A stretch of DNA of 6,143 nucleotides from Nitrososphaerota archaeon (GCA_005877365.1 VBPP01000056.1:1-6143); one strand, 5' to 3'. Shown: positions 1-6,143, counted from the first letter of the stretch. Translations and numbers: made by a program. Notes: generated from the sequence alone by a model not told the origin.

Positions 1-140
1 CCTCCTACGTTGTCGCTCTGGTCCAGCAGTACGTAACCCTCCTCCTGGACCCTTCGTGGGGCCTCTCCTTTGCGTTTATTCTGATGATAGCGGTCCTCAT
101 CATCAGACCAAGAGGACTCTTTGGCTTCAAGGAGACTTAG
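1..140 (+). CDS. livH: Branched-chain amino-acid ABC transporter permease LivH, C-terminal fragment
   Basis: Only the last 45 codons plus the stop (TAG, 138-140) are in the window; the gene enters from the left edge in the frame whose first whole codon is 3-5. The visible end is a hydrophobic membrane segment (around LSFAFILMIAVLII) followed by the basic tail RPRGLFGFKET. A last transmembrane helix running into RPxGLFG is characteristic of LivH-type permeases of the HAAT family, which pair with LivM to form the pore for branched-chain amino acids, amides or urea. The start of livM directly after the stop, with its ribosome-binding site inside the last livH codons, supports the assignment. The substrate cannot be read from this fragment. 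Confidence 0.85.
   Translation, partial: SYVVALVQQYVTLLLDPSWGLSFAFILMIAVLIIRPRGLFGFKET
129..134 (+). promoter_or_regulatory. Shine-Dalgarno site of livM
   Basis: AAGGAG lies inside the last codons of livH and is followed 10 nt later by TTG at 145-147. This spacing favours 145 as the livM start. An in-frame TTG at 121 lies upstream of the site and would make the two genes overlap by 20 bp. Confidence 0.6.
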
Positions 141-144
141 GCAG

Positions 145-1161
145 TTGCGTCTGAGGACTATCATCCTGTTTGTCCTCCCGGTGGCAATCCTCGGTTTGTA
201 CCCCCGCGTGGCCGAACAAGGCTATCTGACGTACACCCTGATAGTGATTTTGGCCTATTCGATAATCGGATTCTATTACAACGTGCTCCTCGGCAACGTG
301 GGTATCCCGTTCCTCGGCCCGATGGTTCCCTACGCTGTCGGTGGGTACACCGCCGGATACCTCTCCCTGAACGGGTACAACCCTCTAATTGGGATCGTCG
401 TGGGCTCTTTCTTCGCCGCTGGGAGCGGATTTGCCTTCAGCCTCCTTTCCAACAGGGTCCGGGGGCTTTACATGGCGCTCTATTCGCTTGTCATCACCCT
501 CTTTTTCCACCAGCTGATTGTGCGGTCTGACATCCCGGCAATCTTCCACATATTCGTGGGCGCGATTGGCCAGAACAACATACCGGACATCACACTGGGC
601 GGGTTCCGCTGGAGGCTCGGAGACGGGGTGGCCTACTACTACCTTGGAATCCTACTCTTCGTTGGTTCGGCCATATTCCTGAAGATTCTGCTCGATTCGA
701 GGTTCGGTGTGGCTTTCAAAGCGGTCAGGGACGCAGAGGTGTACGCAGCTTCTCTCGGGATTGGCATCTTCAGGGTCAAGGTCATCGCCTTCTTGGTATC
801 TAGCTTCTTCATCGGGCTGGCCGGCGGCTTCCTCACTATCTTCTACCAAGCGATCGGACCAGATATCCTAGACACCAGCAACATGCTTCTGTTCTTCTCC
901 ATGGTCGTCTTCGGAGGCCTAGGTACTTTCTTCGGTCCGGTAGTGGGAGCGTTCATCCTGGTCCCTCTGAACAACTATCTCACCCCCTACGGGGCGTGGA
1001 GACTCTTTGCGTGGGGGCTGGCCATCCTCTTTGTCGTCCTCGTCGCCCCCGAGGGAGCGGTGGGGAAGGCCGAACGCCTTCTGAGGGGCCGAAGCATACG
1101 AGGGCTTATAGATTCAGCTCGAGCTTGGACCCGTACGGCTTCAGGAACCTCGACTTCCTGA
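145..1161 (+). CDS. livM: Branched-chain amino-acid ABC transporter permease LivM
   Basis: Inner-membrane permease of a HAAT-type ABC importer, expected to pair with the LivH encoded just upstream. From TTG 145 the product is 338 residues, typical for LivM; starting at TTG 121 would add eight residues (346) and overlap livH. Most of the chain is hydrophobic helices. The LivM hallmarks are present in order: a NRVRGLYMALYSL segment before a long helix, the ATPase-contacting loop SRFGVAFKAVRDAEVYAASLGI, then AGLAGG-like FIGLAGGFL and VVFGGLGTFFGPVVGA, and a C-terminal helix ending at VAPEG. The early pore helix, usually close to GQLSLGH in this family, reads GIPFLGP here, so the substrate may differ. 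Roughly 35 residues follow VAPEG, and the last of them are encoded opposite the 3' end of the convergent chaperonin gene (56-bp overlap). No livG, livF or binding-protein gene lies downstream, so they must be upstream or elsewhere. Confidence 0.9.
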   Translation: MRLRTIILFVLPVAILGLYPRVAEQGYLTYTLIVILAYSIIGFYYNVLLGNVGIPFLGPMVPYAVGGYTAGYLSLNGYNPLIGIVVGSFFAAGSGFAFSLLSNRVRGLYMALYSLVITLFFHQLIVRSDIPAIFHIFVGAIGQNNIPDITLGGFRWRLGDGVAYYYLGILLFVGSAIFLKILLDSRFGVAFKAVRDAEVYAASLGIGIFRVKVIAFLVSSFFIGLAGGFLTIFYQAIGPDILDTSNMLLFFSMVVFGGLGTFFGPVVGAFILVPLNNYLTPYGAWRLFAWGLAILFVVLVAPEGAVGKAERLLRGRSIRGLIDSARAWTRTASGTSTS

Positions 1162-2893
1162 AGGCCTTCACCGTCTCTTCTGGCAGGTCTTTCGCGTCGT
1201 TGAGGACCCTCGGCCCCTCGGAGGCGCCCGGCGGAATTTCGCCGGGGATGAGCGTCGCTCCGTGGTAACCCCTAAGGACCCTGTCGACCCTGATCAGCTG
1301 GCAGGCAGCCTCACTGGCTATCATGAATGCACTGTCCTTGATCTGGATAGGCTCGACGACTCCCATCTCGTAGGCGTCACGGAGGCGCCTTGCAAAGACA
1401 TCGATTCCAGTCCACTTCAGCCCGCGCGCGTGGGCCGCCTCCATCTCAAGCCTCGCGTCGATCGGGTCTAGCCCACCGTTCCTGGCGAGAAGCTCGACGA
1501 GTCCTTCGAGCGCCTCGGCGTAGGCAATCACCGCCAGCTGAGTCTTGTCATCAAAGGAGAGGGCGAACTTCTTCAACCGGTGGGCCAGCTCCGCCTCGAC
1601 GGCACCCGCTCCTCCGACGACTCTCGGCTCTTTTACGAGTGCGCGGCAGGCCGCCAGCGCGGCGTCCAGCGCCCTTTCAGACTCACCCAGTCCCGACTCG
1701 ACCTGCCCTCTGATGAGTATCGTGACAGACCTTGGGTTGGTGCAGCCGTCTATCACGAACAACCTTTCCTCTTCAGGGAGCGGCTCGCCGCTCTTGACTC
1801 CCTTCTCGAGCCTCCTGGTGTCGAACCGTGGCACCTTCACCTCCTCTGCGAAACCCGCGTGCCCTAGGTCCTCCTCTTTCAGGTCGTCTAGCGAGCCCAC
1901 CGCCCTTCCGCCACTAGCCTTCGCCAGCCTTCCTATCCCTCCGGCGTCTGGAACCCTGTGGACGACCTGGATGCCCCGTTCCGCGAGCATTGACGCATGG
2001 AGCTCATCGCACCCCTTTGACATCACGACGAGGTCGGCTCCGGAGGCAGTTATCCTGTCGACGTTCTCTCTCACCATCTTCACTCTAGCCTCTCTCATAG
2101 AGACGATCCTGCCAGGCGCTACCTGCACCTTGACGGGCGTCTCTTCCTCCCAAAATCTCTTGAATTCAAGCCCGCAGCTGAGCAGAGCAATCCGGGGGTT
2201 CTCGATTCTCTTCGGCATTCCGGGATGCCTCAGACCGCTCTGGAAAGCGATTCCGCGAATCAGCCGGGTCTCGTCACTCGTTTTGCCGATCACCTTCAGG
2301 ACGCAGATGTCCCCGATGTCCAGTTGCGGCTTCCCTCCTCGCATCTCAATGATGTGCTGAACGGCGAAAACCGCGAACTCGGCCAGCTTTGCAGCCTGAT
2401 AGCCTAAGAACTTCGTCCCTGCGGCTGTCCGCGCGACCCTCAGCATCTCGTCGTGGTCGCGCCAGTCCGCGGGTTTCGAAATCTTCCTCAATATGTTGCG
2501 AGTGTGCTTCATCGCCTCGCGGTAACCATGGATTATCACCGCGGGCCTGACCTTCAGGGCAAGGAGCTTCTTCGAGTTCTTCAGGAGCTCGCCCGCCAGG
2601 ACAAGCGTGGTAATCACGCCGTCGCCCACAACAATCTGGGAGTAAGCCATCTCGCGGAGGATCCAGGCGCCCGGATGGACCGCGCCCATCGAGGTGAGTA
2701 TCGTCTTCCCGTCGCTCGTTATCTCGTCTCTCATCGGGAAGGGCTGAAGGATGAGCTTCACCATCCCCCTCGGGCCAAGAGAGGACCTGAAGTTGTCGAT
2801 GAGCAGCTCCGCCCCGCGGGTGAGCGACGGTTGGGTGTACAGGCGGTCAGGTTCGTTCCCGAATGGCTTCTCTACTGTACCAAGCCACGGCAA
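1106..2893 (-). CDS. Divergent group II chaperonin (thermosome/CCT-like), probably ATPase-impaired
   Basis: The 595-residue product aligns by eye over its whole length with archaeal thermosome subunits (usually about 545). Group II chaperonins form double rings that fold proteins with ATP. Seen in order: LGPRGM (39-44), SDGKTIL (60-66), GDGVITTLVLAGELL (90-104), apical-domain HPGMPKR (223-229) with a helical-protrusion region of normal length (about 242-281), DGCTNPRSVTILIRG (382-396), ERALDAAL (406-413), VVGGAGAVEAEL (425-436), GLDPID (474-479), GIDVF (496-500) and GVVEPIQIKDSAFMIASEAA (511-530). Deviations: GDGTTT reads GDGVIT; the preceding acidic loop is one residue shorter and lacks its acids; the catalytic Asp of ERxxNDAL is Ala411; GGGA is GAGA. 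There is also an insertion of about 17 residues near 355-375 and a tail of about 50 residues after VDRVLRG. The TTG start is chosen because GGAGGTGA precedes it and the N-terminal helix requires it. The frame is intact. A canonical thermosome is presumably encoded elsewhere. Confidence 0.85.
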   Translation of the reverse strand: MPWLGTVEKPFGNEPDRLYTQPSLTRGAELLIDNFRSSLGPRGMVKLILQPFPMRDEITSDGKTILTSMGAVHPGAWILREMAYSQIVVGDGVITTLVLAGELLKNSKKLLALKVRPAVIIHGYREAMKHTRNILRKISKPADWRDHDEMLRVARTAAGTKFLGYQAAKLAEFAVFAVQHIIEMRGGKPQLDIGDICVLKVIGKTSDETRLIRGIAFQSGLRHPGMPKRIENPRIALLSCGLEFKRFWEEETPVKVQVAPGRIVSMREARVKMVRENVDRITASGADLVVMSKGCDELHASMLAERGIQVVHRVPDAGGIGRLAKASGGRAVGSLDDLKEEDLGHAGFAEEVKVPRFDTRRLEKGVKSGEPLPEEERLFVIDGCTNPRSVTILIRGQVESGLGESERALDAALAACRALVKEPRVVGGAGAVEAELAHRLKKFALSFDDKTQLAVIAYAEALEGLVELLARNGGLDPIDARLEMEAAHARGLKWTGIDVFARRLRDAYEMGVVEPIQIKDSAFMIASEAACQLIRVDRVLRGYHGATLIPGEIPPGASEGPRVLNDAKDLPEETVKAFRKSRFLKPYGSKLELNL

Positions 2894-2902
2894 ATGGTTC
2901 CT

Positions 2903-2910
2903 TCACCTCC
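2903..2910 (-). promoter_or_regulatory. Strong Shine-Dalgarno site of the chaperonin gene
   Basis: On the minus strand GGAGGTGA, a full match to the archaeal 16S 3' end complement, ends 9 nt before TTG at 2893. It fixes this non-ATG start and implies that the mRNA carries a leader containing it. Confidence 0.75.
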
Positions 2911-2915
2911 TCAGC

Positions 2916-2924
2916 GTATATATC
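2916..2924 (-). promoter_or_regulatory. Possible TATA box upstream of the chaperonin gene
   Basis: The minus strand reads GATATATAC in the 49-bp gap between the protease-like gene and the chaperonin gene, with a purine-rich stretch just upstream that could serve as a BRE. It is the most AT-rich spot in the neighbourhood. Its centre is only about 27 nt from the start codon, so a standard archaeal initiation distance would place the transcript start at the start codon, downstream of the Shine-Dalgarno site. It is therefore either unused, or it gives a leaderless transcript. Confidence 0.35.
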
Positions 2925-2942
2925 ACTTGCTGGGTCGCATTG

Positions 2943-4349
2943 TCAACTTCCGAGATTCGACCAAAGCTTACGTCTGCGCTGGAGCCATGCGGCCGTGGCA
3001 ACCAAAATCAGGAGTATCGCAAACACGGAAGCGATGACGATGGGCTCGGGAGTCGGTGGCGGGAGTCTTGAGCCATGAGAGCTGGTGCCGCCAAGGTCGA
3101 TCGAGAAATCTCCGCTCGAACAGCGGCCTCTCGTAACTGCGACGAAGACTTGATCGTACCTATCCGGCGAGACCACAATGACCGGCCTCGACAACGTGAC
3201 CCTGTATGTCTTGGAGCTGTTCGAAAGACGAGTCACGACTGTGGCCTCGAAGCAGGACCTGTCTTGCGCCCGGAGGTTGACGGAGAGAGTCGCGTTCGAA
3301 GTCGGTTCTACCTTGACGTATTCTATGCCGTCCGGGACCCTGACCTGCAGCGGGTCCCCGGCCGCGAACCCGTTAACCTCGCCCGTGAACCTCGCTACCG
3401 TTTCGTTGGTCCCGGTCCATTTCGCCGCAGCGCCGACCGGCGGAATTTCTCGAAGGACGGCGGTCGCCCCGTCCCGGTCGGTGAAATTGCCAGTGAGGAT
3501 CGCGGTGGCGAACTCGTTCAGCACCTTCGTGAATGTCTTGTTGTAACCGAGGGCGCGCAGCTGGCTGACCACCACCCCGTCTGCGGTCGTCTCGCGGTTG
3601 GCGTTCGCCATTATCCTCTTTATTATTTCAGGGCCGCCGTAATGGTCGGAGAGGAAAACGAGGAAGAAGGCGTTGTCGTAGGTCCGCTCGTCGAAGGCTT
3701 TCTCGGTCGTCCCGTTGGGCCCGAGCCATGCCGAGATTACCCAGGGGTCCCACCTCGATTCGTTCCCTGCCACCGTATATCCAGCCCAGTTCGCAGAACC
3801 TTCGGCGAGCCAGCGCCCGAACGGGAGGCTGCCGTTGAACTGGGTGTACTGGATCGTGTGGAAGACCTCGTGGGCAACCTCCCAGTTAGAGGTGGGGATG
3901 CCGCAGTCATTCGGGCATGGAGACCGGTACCTGTACTCAATCTGAAGGTGCTGCAGGCTCGTCGGCGTCAGGGGACACAGATTGCACAGCAGGAAATTGG
4001 TGAAGCCCCCCTTCGCGAGGTCCAGATAGATCGGAATCGGGTTCCTTGCGGGAGGTGTAAATCCCTCCTCGAAGACAAGCTTCGTGTAGGCGGTCTCGGC
4101 CATCGTGCTGACGTTCCTGGCCCACTCGGGGCTCACGGAGAAACGCCCCGTGGTGTTATAGAAGACGGCGAAATGCTCAGTGGAGACGCTGTATTGAAAA
4201 CACTGATCGAGCCAGTTGTCGCAGTTGTCGGGCTGCGACCCCGAGGGCGCCCCCTGTGAAACCTGAAGGTTGACCGAGAGGATAAGAACAATCGATGATA
4301 ATGCCCATCGCTGTCTCTCCACCCTAGTCTCGAAAAAATCCTTCTTCAC
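2943..4349 (-). CDS. Secreted, membrane-anchored metalloprotease-like protein (HEXXH, gluzincin-type)
   Basis: The 468-residue product has a hydrophobic N-terminal signal (about 15-34, possible cleavage after SQGA), a catalytic-type region, a beta-rich C-terminal region (about 310-425), a proline-rich linker (RLPPPTPEP, 428-436), one transmembrane helix (about 437-456) and a basic cytoplasmic tail (RRRK). HEVFH at 160-164 supplies two His ligands and the catalytic Glu. WLAEGSANW follows, with Glu183 19 residues after the second His, the gluzincin pattern of third ligand; the VAHEVFHTIQY...AEGSANW layout resembles secreted bacterial and archaeal putative metalloproteases, but I cannot name a MEROPS family. 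Eight cysteines (43, 50, 122, 125, 145, 149, 366, 410) suggest disulfides, and ten N-X-S/T sequons suggest glycosylation, so the protein should face outside. The GTG start leaves a 22-bp gap after the permease gene; no strong ribosome site is visible, and a GTG at 4320-4322 is an alternative. The substrate is unknown. Confidence 0.8.
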   Translation of the reverse strand: MKKDFFETRVERQRWALSSIVLILSVNLQVSQGAPSGSQPDNCDNWLDQCFQYSVSTEHFAVFYNTTGRFSVSPEWARNVSTMAETAYTKLVFEEGFTPPARNPIPIYLDLAKGGFTNFLLCNLCPLTPTSLQHLQIEYRYRSPCPNDCGIPTSNWEVAHEVFHTIQYTQFNGSLPFGRWLAEGSANWAGYTVAGNESRWDPWVISAWLGPNGTTEKAFDERTYDNAFFLVFLSDHYGGPEIIKRIMANANRETTADGVVVSQLRALGYNKTFTKVLNEFATAILTGNFTDRDGATAVLREIPPVGAAAKWTGTNETVARFTGEVNGFAAGDPLQVRVPDGIEYVKVEPTSNATLSVNLRAQDRSCFEATVVTRLSNSSKTYRVTLSRPVIVVSPDRYDQVFVAVTRGRCSSGDFSIDLGGTSSHGSRLPPPTPEPIVIASVFAILLILVATAAWLQRRRKLWSNLGS

Positions 4350-4371
4350 AACTCTTGAGAACCCTCGGTCC

Positions 4372-5847
4372 TTACCTCGCTCCCTTCCTTATTGCTTCGT
4401 AGGCCTCCATTCGCCCTGAGATTCTGGCGGCGAGCAACGCCCCGATTCCGGCCGTGACCATCACGATCAGGACGGCCATCGCGACGTAGAGACCCGTCAG
4501 GCTCGGGGAGGGCGGCACGTACGGCATCTTGAACGCGAGGATGACTGAGTCGTAGACGACGGGAGAGTTGAAGGCAATCCAGACGGCGAGTATCGCCATC
4601 AGACCCGCGACGCTCGTCGTCAGCGCGCTCTGAGTGGCTACCATCTTCCGGACGAACCTCCGCGACCCCCCGAGGCTCCGAATCACCCCGATCTCTCCCC
4701 GCATTTCATTCGTGGCGCGGGAAGCCACTGTCGCTACGAGGGCCAGCGAGCCCACCCATACCAGGACCCCGGAGAGGGAGAATATCGATAACAACCCCGA
4801 ATACTGTACAGCGGCCGCTTTCGCTATCGAATCGAGGGTGTAGGCCCTGACTCCGGAGACACGGGCACTGACCGCCGCCGCTCCGACTGCCGGGTTCGCC
4901 CCTTGATTGAACTTGACGAAGACGGCGCTTATCTGTCCCTCCTGGAAGCTGAGAGTCTGCATTCCGTACCTGGCTGGGTCGTTTCCGGCCTTCTGCCACT
5001 GCAGCATCTTGTTCGCCGTCTCCATCGAGACAAAGATGACGTGGTCCAGGAACGTCCCCGTCCTGGGGAGAGTTGCTTGCCTCTGCAGCTGCACCCCGTA
5101 ATACTGCCCCTGGGCTGGCAACTGGGAGAATTCAGGGACCTCGCCTCCCGCGATTGCACCGTTTCCGCCGAGCGACTGGCTGACGTTCGTCGGGAGCCAG
5201 CTGTCCAGGACGAAGTTTCCCGTGGTGGCAGCGCCCACTATGTACACAACGTCTAGCCCGCCGCATCCCCCGGACGGGAAGAAGTAAGTAACGAGCAGTT
5301 GAGGCGTTGCCTGCTTCACTCCGGAAATGGATTCAACCTGCTGCGTCACATTTCCTTCGATGTACGGGGGAATCGAGAATGATGGAGTCCCTGAGGCGGC
5401 TGCCGAGCTCCCTGTGTAGGTCAACGTATAGAAGGGCTGGGTGGATAGGGAGGTCTGACGGGGAACCACGAGCACGTCCGCCCCCAGCTTGTCCTTGGTC
5501 GAAGAGATGCTGTAGGCCGCCCCGTTTGTCAGGAGCATCGACGAGAGGAGTATCCCCACGAGGACGGCTATCGCAGCACCTGAAGACACGGTCCTGAGCG
5601 CCCTTCTGCGAACTTCCCGCCTGACGAGCGAGTATAGCCTCGGGGACCTCGGGTCGTGGTCCCGCAAGTCGTGCCAGGAGACGATCAGGATCAGATATAG
5701 CCCCACTGTGACCGCGAGGACACCCGATCCAACCTGAGCATACGCTATCAGGTGGTCCGTCGGGGCAAAAGCGGCGATAAGACCGACTCCCCCCACAAGA
5801 GCCACGAACCCTCCCACTAGCGGTGCGGCTCTGAGGGTCATTTTCAC
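4372..5847 (-). CDS. FtsX/MacB-type ABC transporter permease
   Basis: The 491-residue membrane protein has the FtsX/MacB layout: a transmembrane helix at about 86-108, a large extracytoplasmic domain (about 110-350) that begins with the MacB-periplasmic-like LGADVLVVP (121-129), then three C-terminal helices (about 351-373, 405-427, 452-475). The loop after the first of these carries NEMRGEIGVIRSLGGSRRFV (380-399), the signature that contacts the ATPase in this superfamily. Two additional N-terminal helices (about 8-28 and 37-58) precede the usual first helix. Members of this family act in lipid or lipoprotein extraction, peptide or drug efflux, or transmit ATPase motion to extracytoplasmic partners; the role here is not determined. 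The GTG start overlaps the stop of the ATPase gene by 4 bp (GTGA), which implies translational coupling; an ATG two codons later (5839-5841) is a possible alternative. Confidence 0.88.
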   Translation of the reverse strand: MKMTLRAAPLVGGFVALVGGVGLIAAFAPTDHLIAYAQVGSGVLAVTVGLYLILIVSWHDLRDHDPRSPRLYSLVRREVRRRALRTVSSGAAIAVLVGILLSSMLLTNGAAYSISSTKDKLGADVLVVPRQTSLSTQPFYTLTYTGSSAAASGTPSFSIPPYIEGNVTQQVESISGVKQATPQLLVTYFFPSGGCGGLDVVYIVGAATTGNFVLDSWLPTNVSQSLGGNGAIAGGEVPEFSQLPAQGQYYGVQLQRQATLPRTGTFLDHVIFVSMETANKMLQWQKAGNDPARYGMQTLSFQEGQISAVFVKFNQGANPAVGAAAVSARVSGVRAYTLDSIAKAAAVQYSGLLSIFSLSGVLVWVGSLALVATVASRATNEMRGEIGVIRSLGGSRRFVRKMVATQSALTTSVAGLMAILAVWIAFNSPVVYDSVILAFKMPYVPPSPSLTGLYVAMAVLIVMVTAGIGALLAARISGRMEAYEAIRKGAR

Positions 5848-6143
5848 TGCCCCGCCGACTTGCTGAGGACTCCGTTGTCCATCGTTCGCACCCGCGTTGC
5901 ATAGTTTACGAGCTCCAGGTTGTGTGTGACCATCACCAGGGTTCTCGGTCCCTCTTCATGGACCCTCTCTATAAGGCGCATTATCTCCAGCTCCGTAGCC
6001 TTATCGAGGTCGCTCGTGGGTTCGTCCGCCAGTACTATCTCCGGCCCGTTCATCAGAGCCCTCGCAAGAGCGACCCTCTTCTGTTGCCCCACAGAGAGCT
6101 GGGAAGGGTAGGCGTGAGCCTTCTCTGAGAGACCGACCATCTC
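5844..6143 (-). CDS. LolD/MacB-type ABC transporter ATP-binding protein, C-terminal fragment
   Basis: The gene enters from the right edge, and only its last 99 codons plus the TGA stop are visible, so the Walker A and Q-loop are outside. Seen in order: the ABC signature LSVGQQKRVALARAL (near 6055-6098), Walker B with D-loop IVLADEPTSDLD (near 6003-6038) and the switch-histidine motif MVTHN (near 5922-5930). The sequence is closest to the LolD/MacB/FtsE group, which hydrolyses ATP for FtsX-type permeases, and such a permease follows directly with a 4-bp overlap. Using V in the second position of LSGGQ and SDLD in place of GNLD are common variants, so nothing suggests loss of activity. Confidence 0.92.
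   Translation of the reverse strand, partial: EMVGLSEKAHAYPSQLSVGQQKRVALARALMNGPEIVLADEPTSDLDKATELEIMRLIERVHEEGPRTLVMVTHNLELVNYATRVRTMDNGVLSKSAGQ

Noticed and set aside
121..144. TTG at 121 as the livM start
   Set aside because: It precedes the AAGGAG site, overlaps livH by 20 bp and adds a basic octapeptide; TTG 145 has the site at a good distance. The choice is likely but not certain.
1159..1170. Perfect 12-bp palindrome TGAAGGCCTTCA starting at the livM stop codon, considered as a terminator or operator
   Set aside because: It has no loop and no following T tract, and lies inside the chaperonin coding sequence; a chance palindrome is sufficient explanation.
1545..2360. Plus-strand open frame (271 codons) opposite the chaperonin gene
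   Set aside because: Ser, Pro and Leu-rich translation with no motif; the opposite strand carries the full chaperonin pattern.
1106..2893. Chaperonin gene as a decaying pseudogene
   Set aside because: The frame is intact over 595 codons with a strong ribosome-binding site, and structural motifs outside the ATP site are well kept, which argues for selection on a changed function rather than decay.
3075..4259. Long open frame on the plus strand (394 codons) opposite the protease-like gene
   Set aside because: Its translation is rich in Arg, Gly, Val and Pro with no recognisable domain, while the minus strand has a signal peptide, HEXXH motif and membrane anchor. It is an antisense shadow of GC-rich coding sequence.
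5333..5902. Minus-strand frame (189 codons) overlapping the permease and ATPase genes
   Set aside because: Arg, Ser and Gly-rich translation without motifs, out of frame with the well-supported permease and ATPase reading frames.

Overview
The window looks like a stretch of archaeal chromosome of moderately high GC. The main reason is a 595-residue protein whose closest recognisable architecture is the group II (thermosome/CCT) chaperonin. Supporting hints are a TATA-like box and no bacterial -35/-10 pair in front of that gene, an exported protein with ten N-glycosylation sequons, and TTG/GTG starts behind Shine-Dalgarno sites. I cannot place it below the domain level. A mesophilic or moderately thermophilic Thermoproteota or Thermoplasmatota lineage would fit, but this is a guess.

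Layout. Plus strand, 1-1161: the 3' end of a branched-chain amino-acid type ABC permease (livH), then a complete livM-type permease almost touching it. This is the tail of a liv operon whose other genes lie off the left edge. Minus strand, read right to left from 6143 to 1106: the C-terminal part of a LolD/MacB-type ABC ATPase, an FtsX/MacB-type permease overlapping it by 4 bp, a secreted membrane-tethered metalloprotease-like protein with HEXXH plus a downstream Glu, and the divergent chaperonin. The spacings (4-bp overlap, 22-bp gap, 49-bp gap) suggest one transcription unit whose promoter is outside the window. A TATA-like box in front of the chaperonin may give it a second start. The two gene sets converge, and livM and the chaperonin gene overlap tail-to-tail by 56 bp.

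How the genes may work together. LivH and LivM would form the membrane pore of an amino-acid or amide importer. The ATPase and FtsX-type permease form a MacB/LolCDE-like ABC complex, a class that usually moves lipids or peptides or passes force to extracytoplasmic partners rather than importing nutrients. The metalloprotease-like protein would sit on the outer face of the same membrane and is a plausible partner. The chaperonin is the most unusual item. It keeps the group II fold markers but has lost the residue equivalent to the ATP-hydrolysing aspartate (GroEL D398), part of the phosphate-binding GDGTTT loop and the central glycine of the GGG motif. It also carries an insertion and a non-standard C-terminal tail. 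It may be an ATPase-impaired paralogue rather than the housekeeping thermosome.

The window is almost entirely coding. No gene-free stretch reaches 300 bases (the longest is 49 bp), and I see no tRNA, rRNA, CRISPR array, insertion sequence or convincing terminator.
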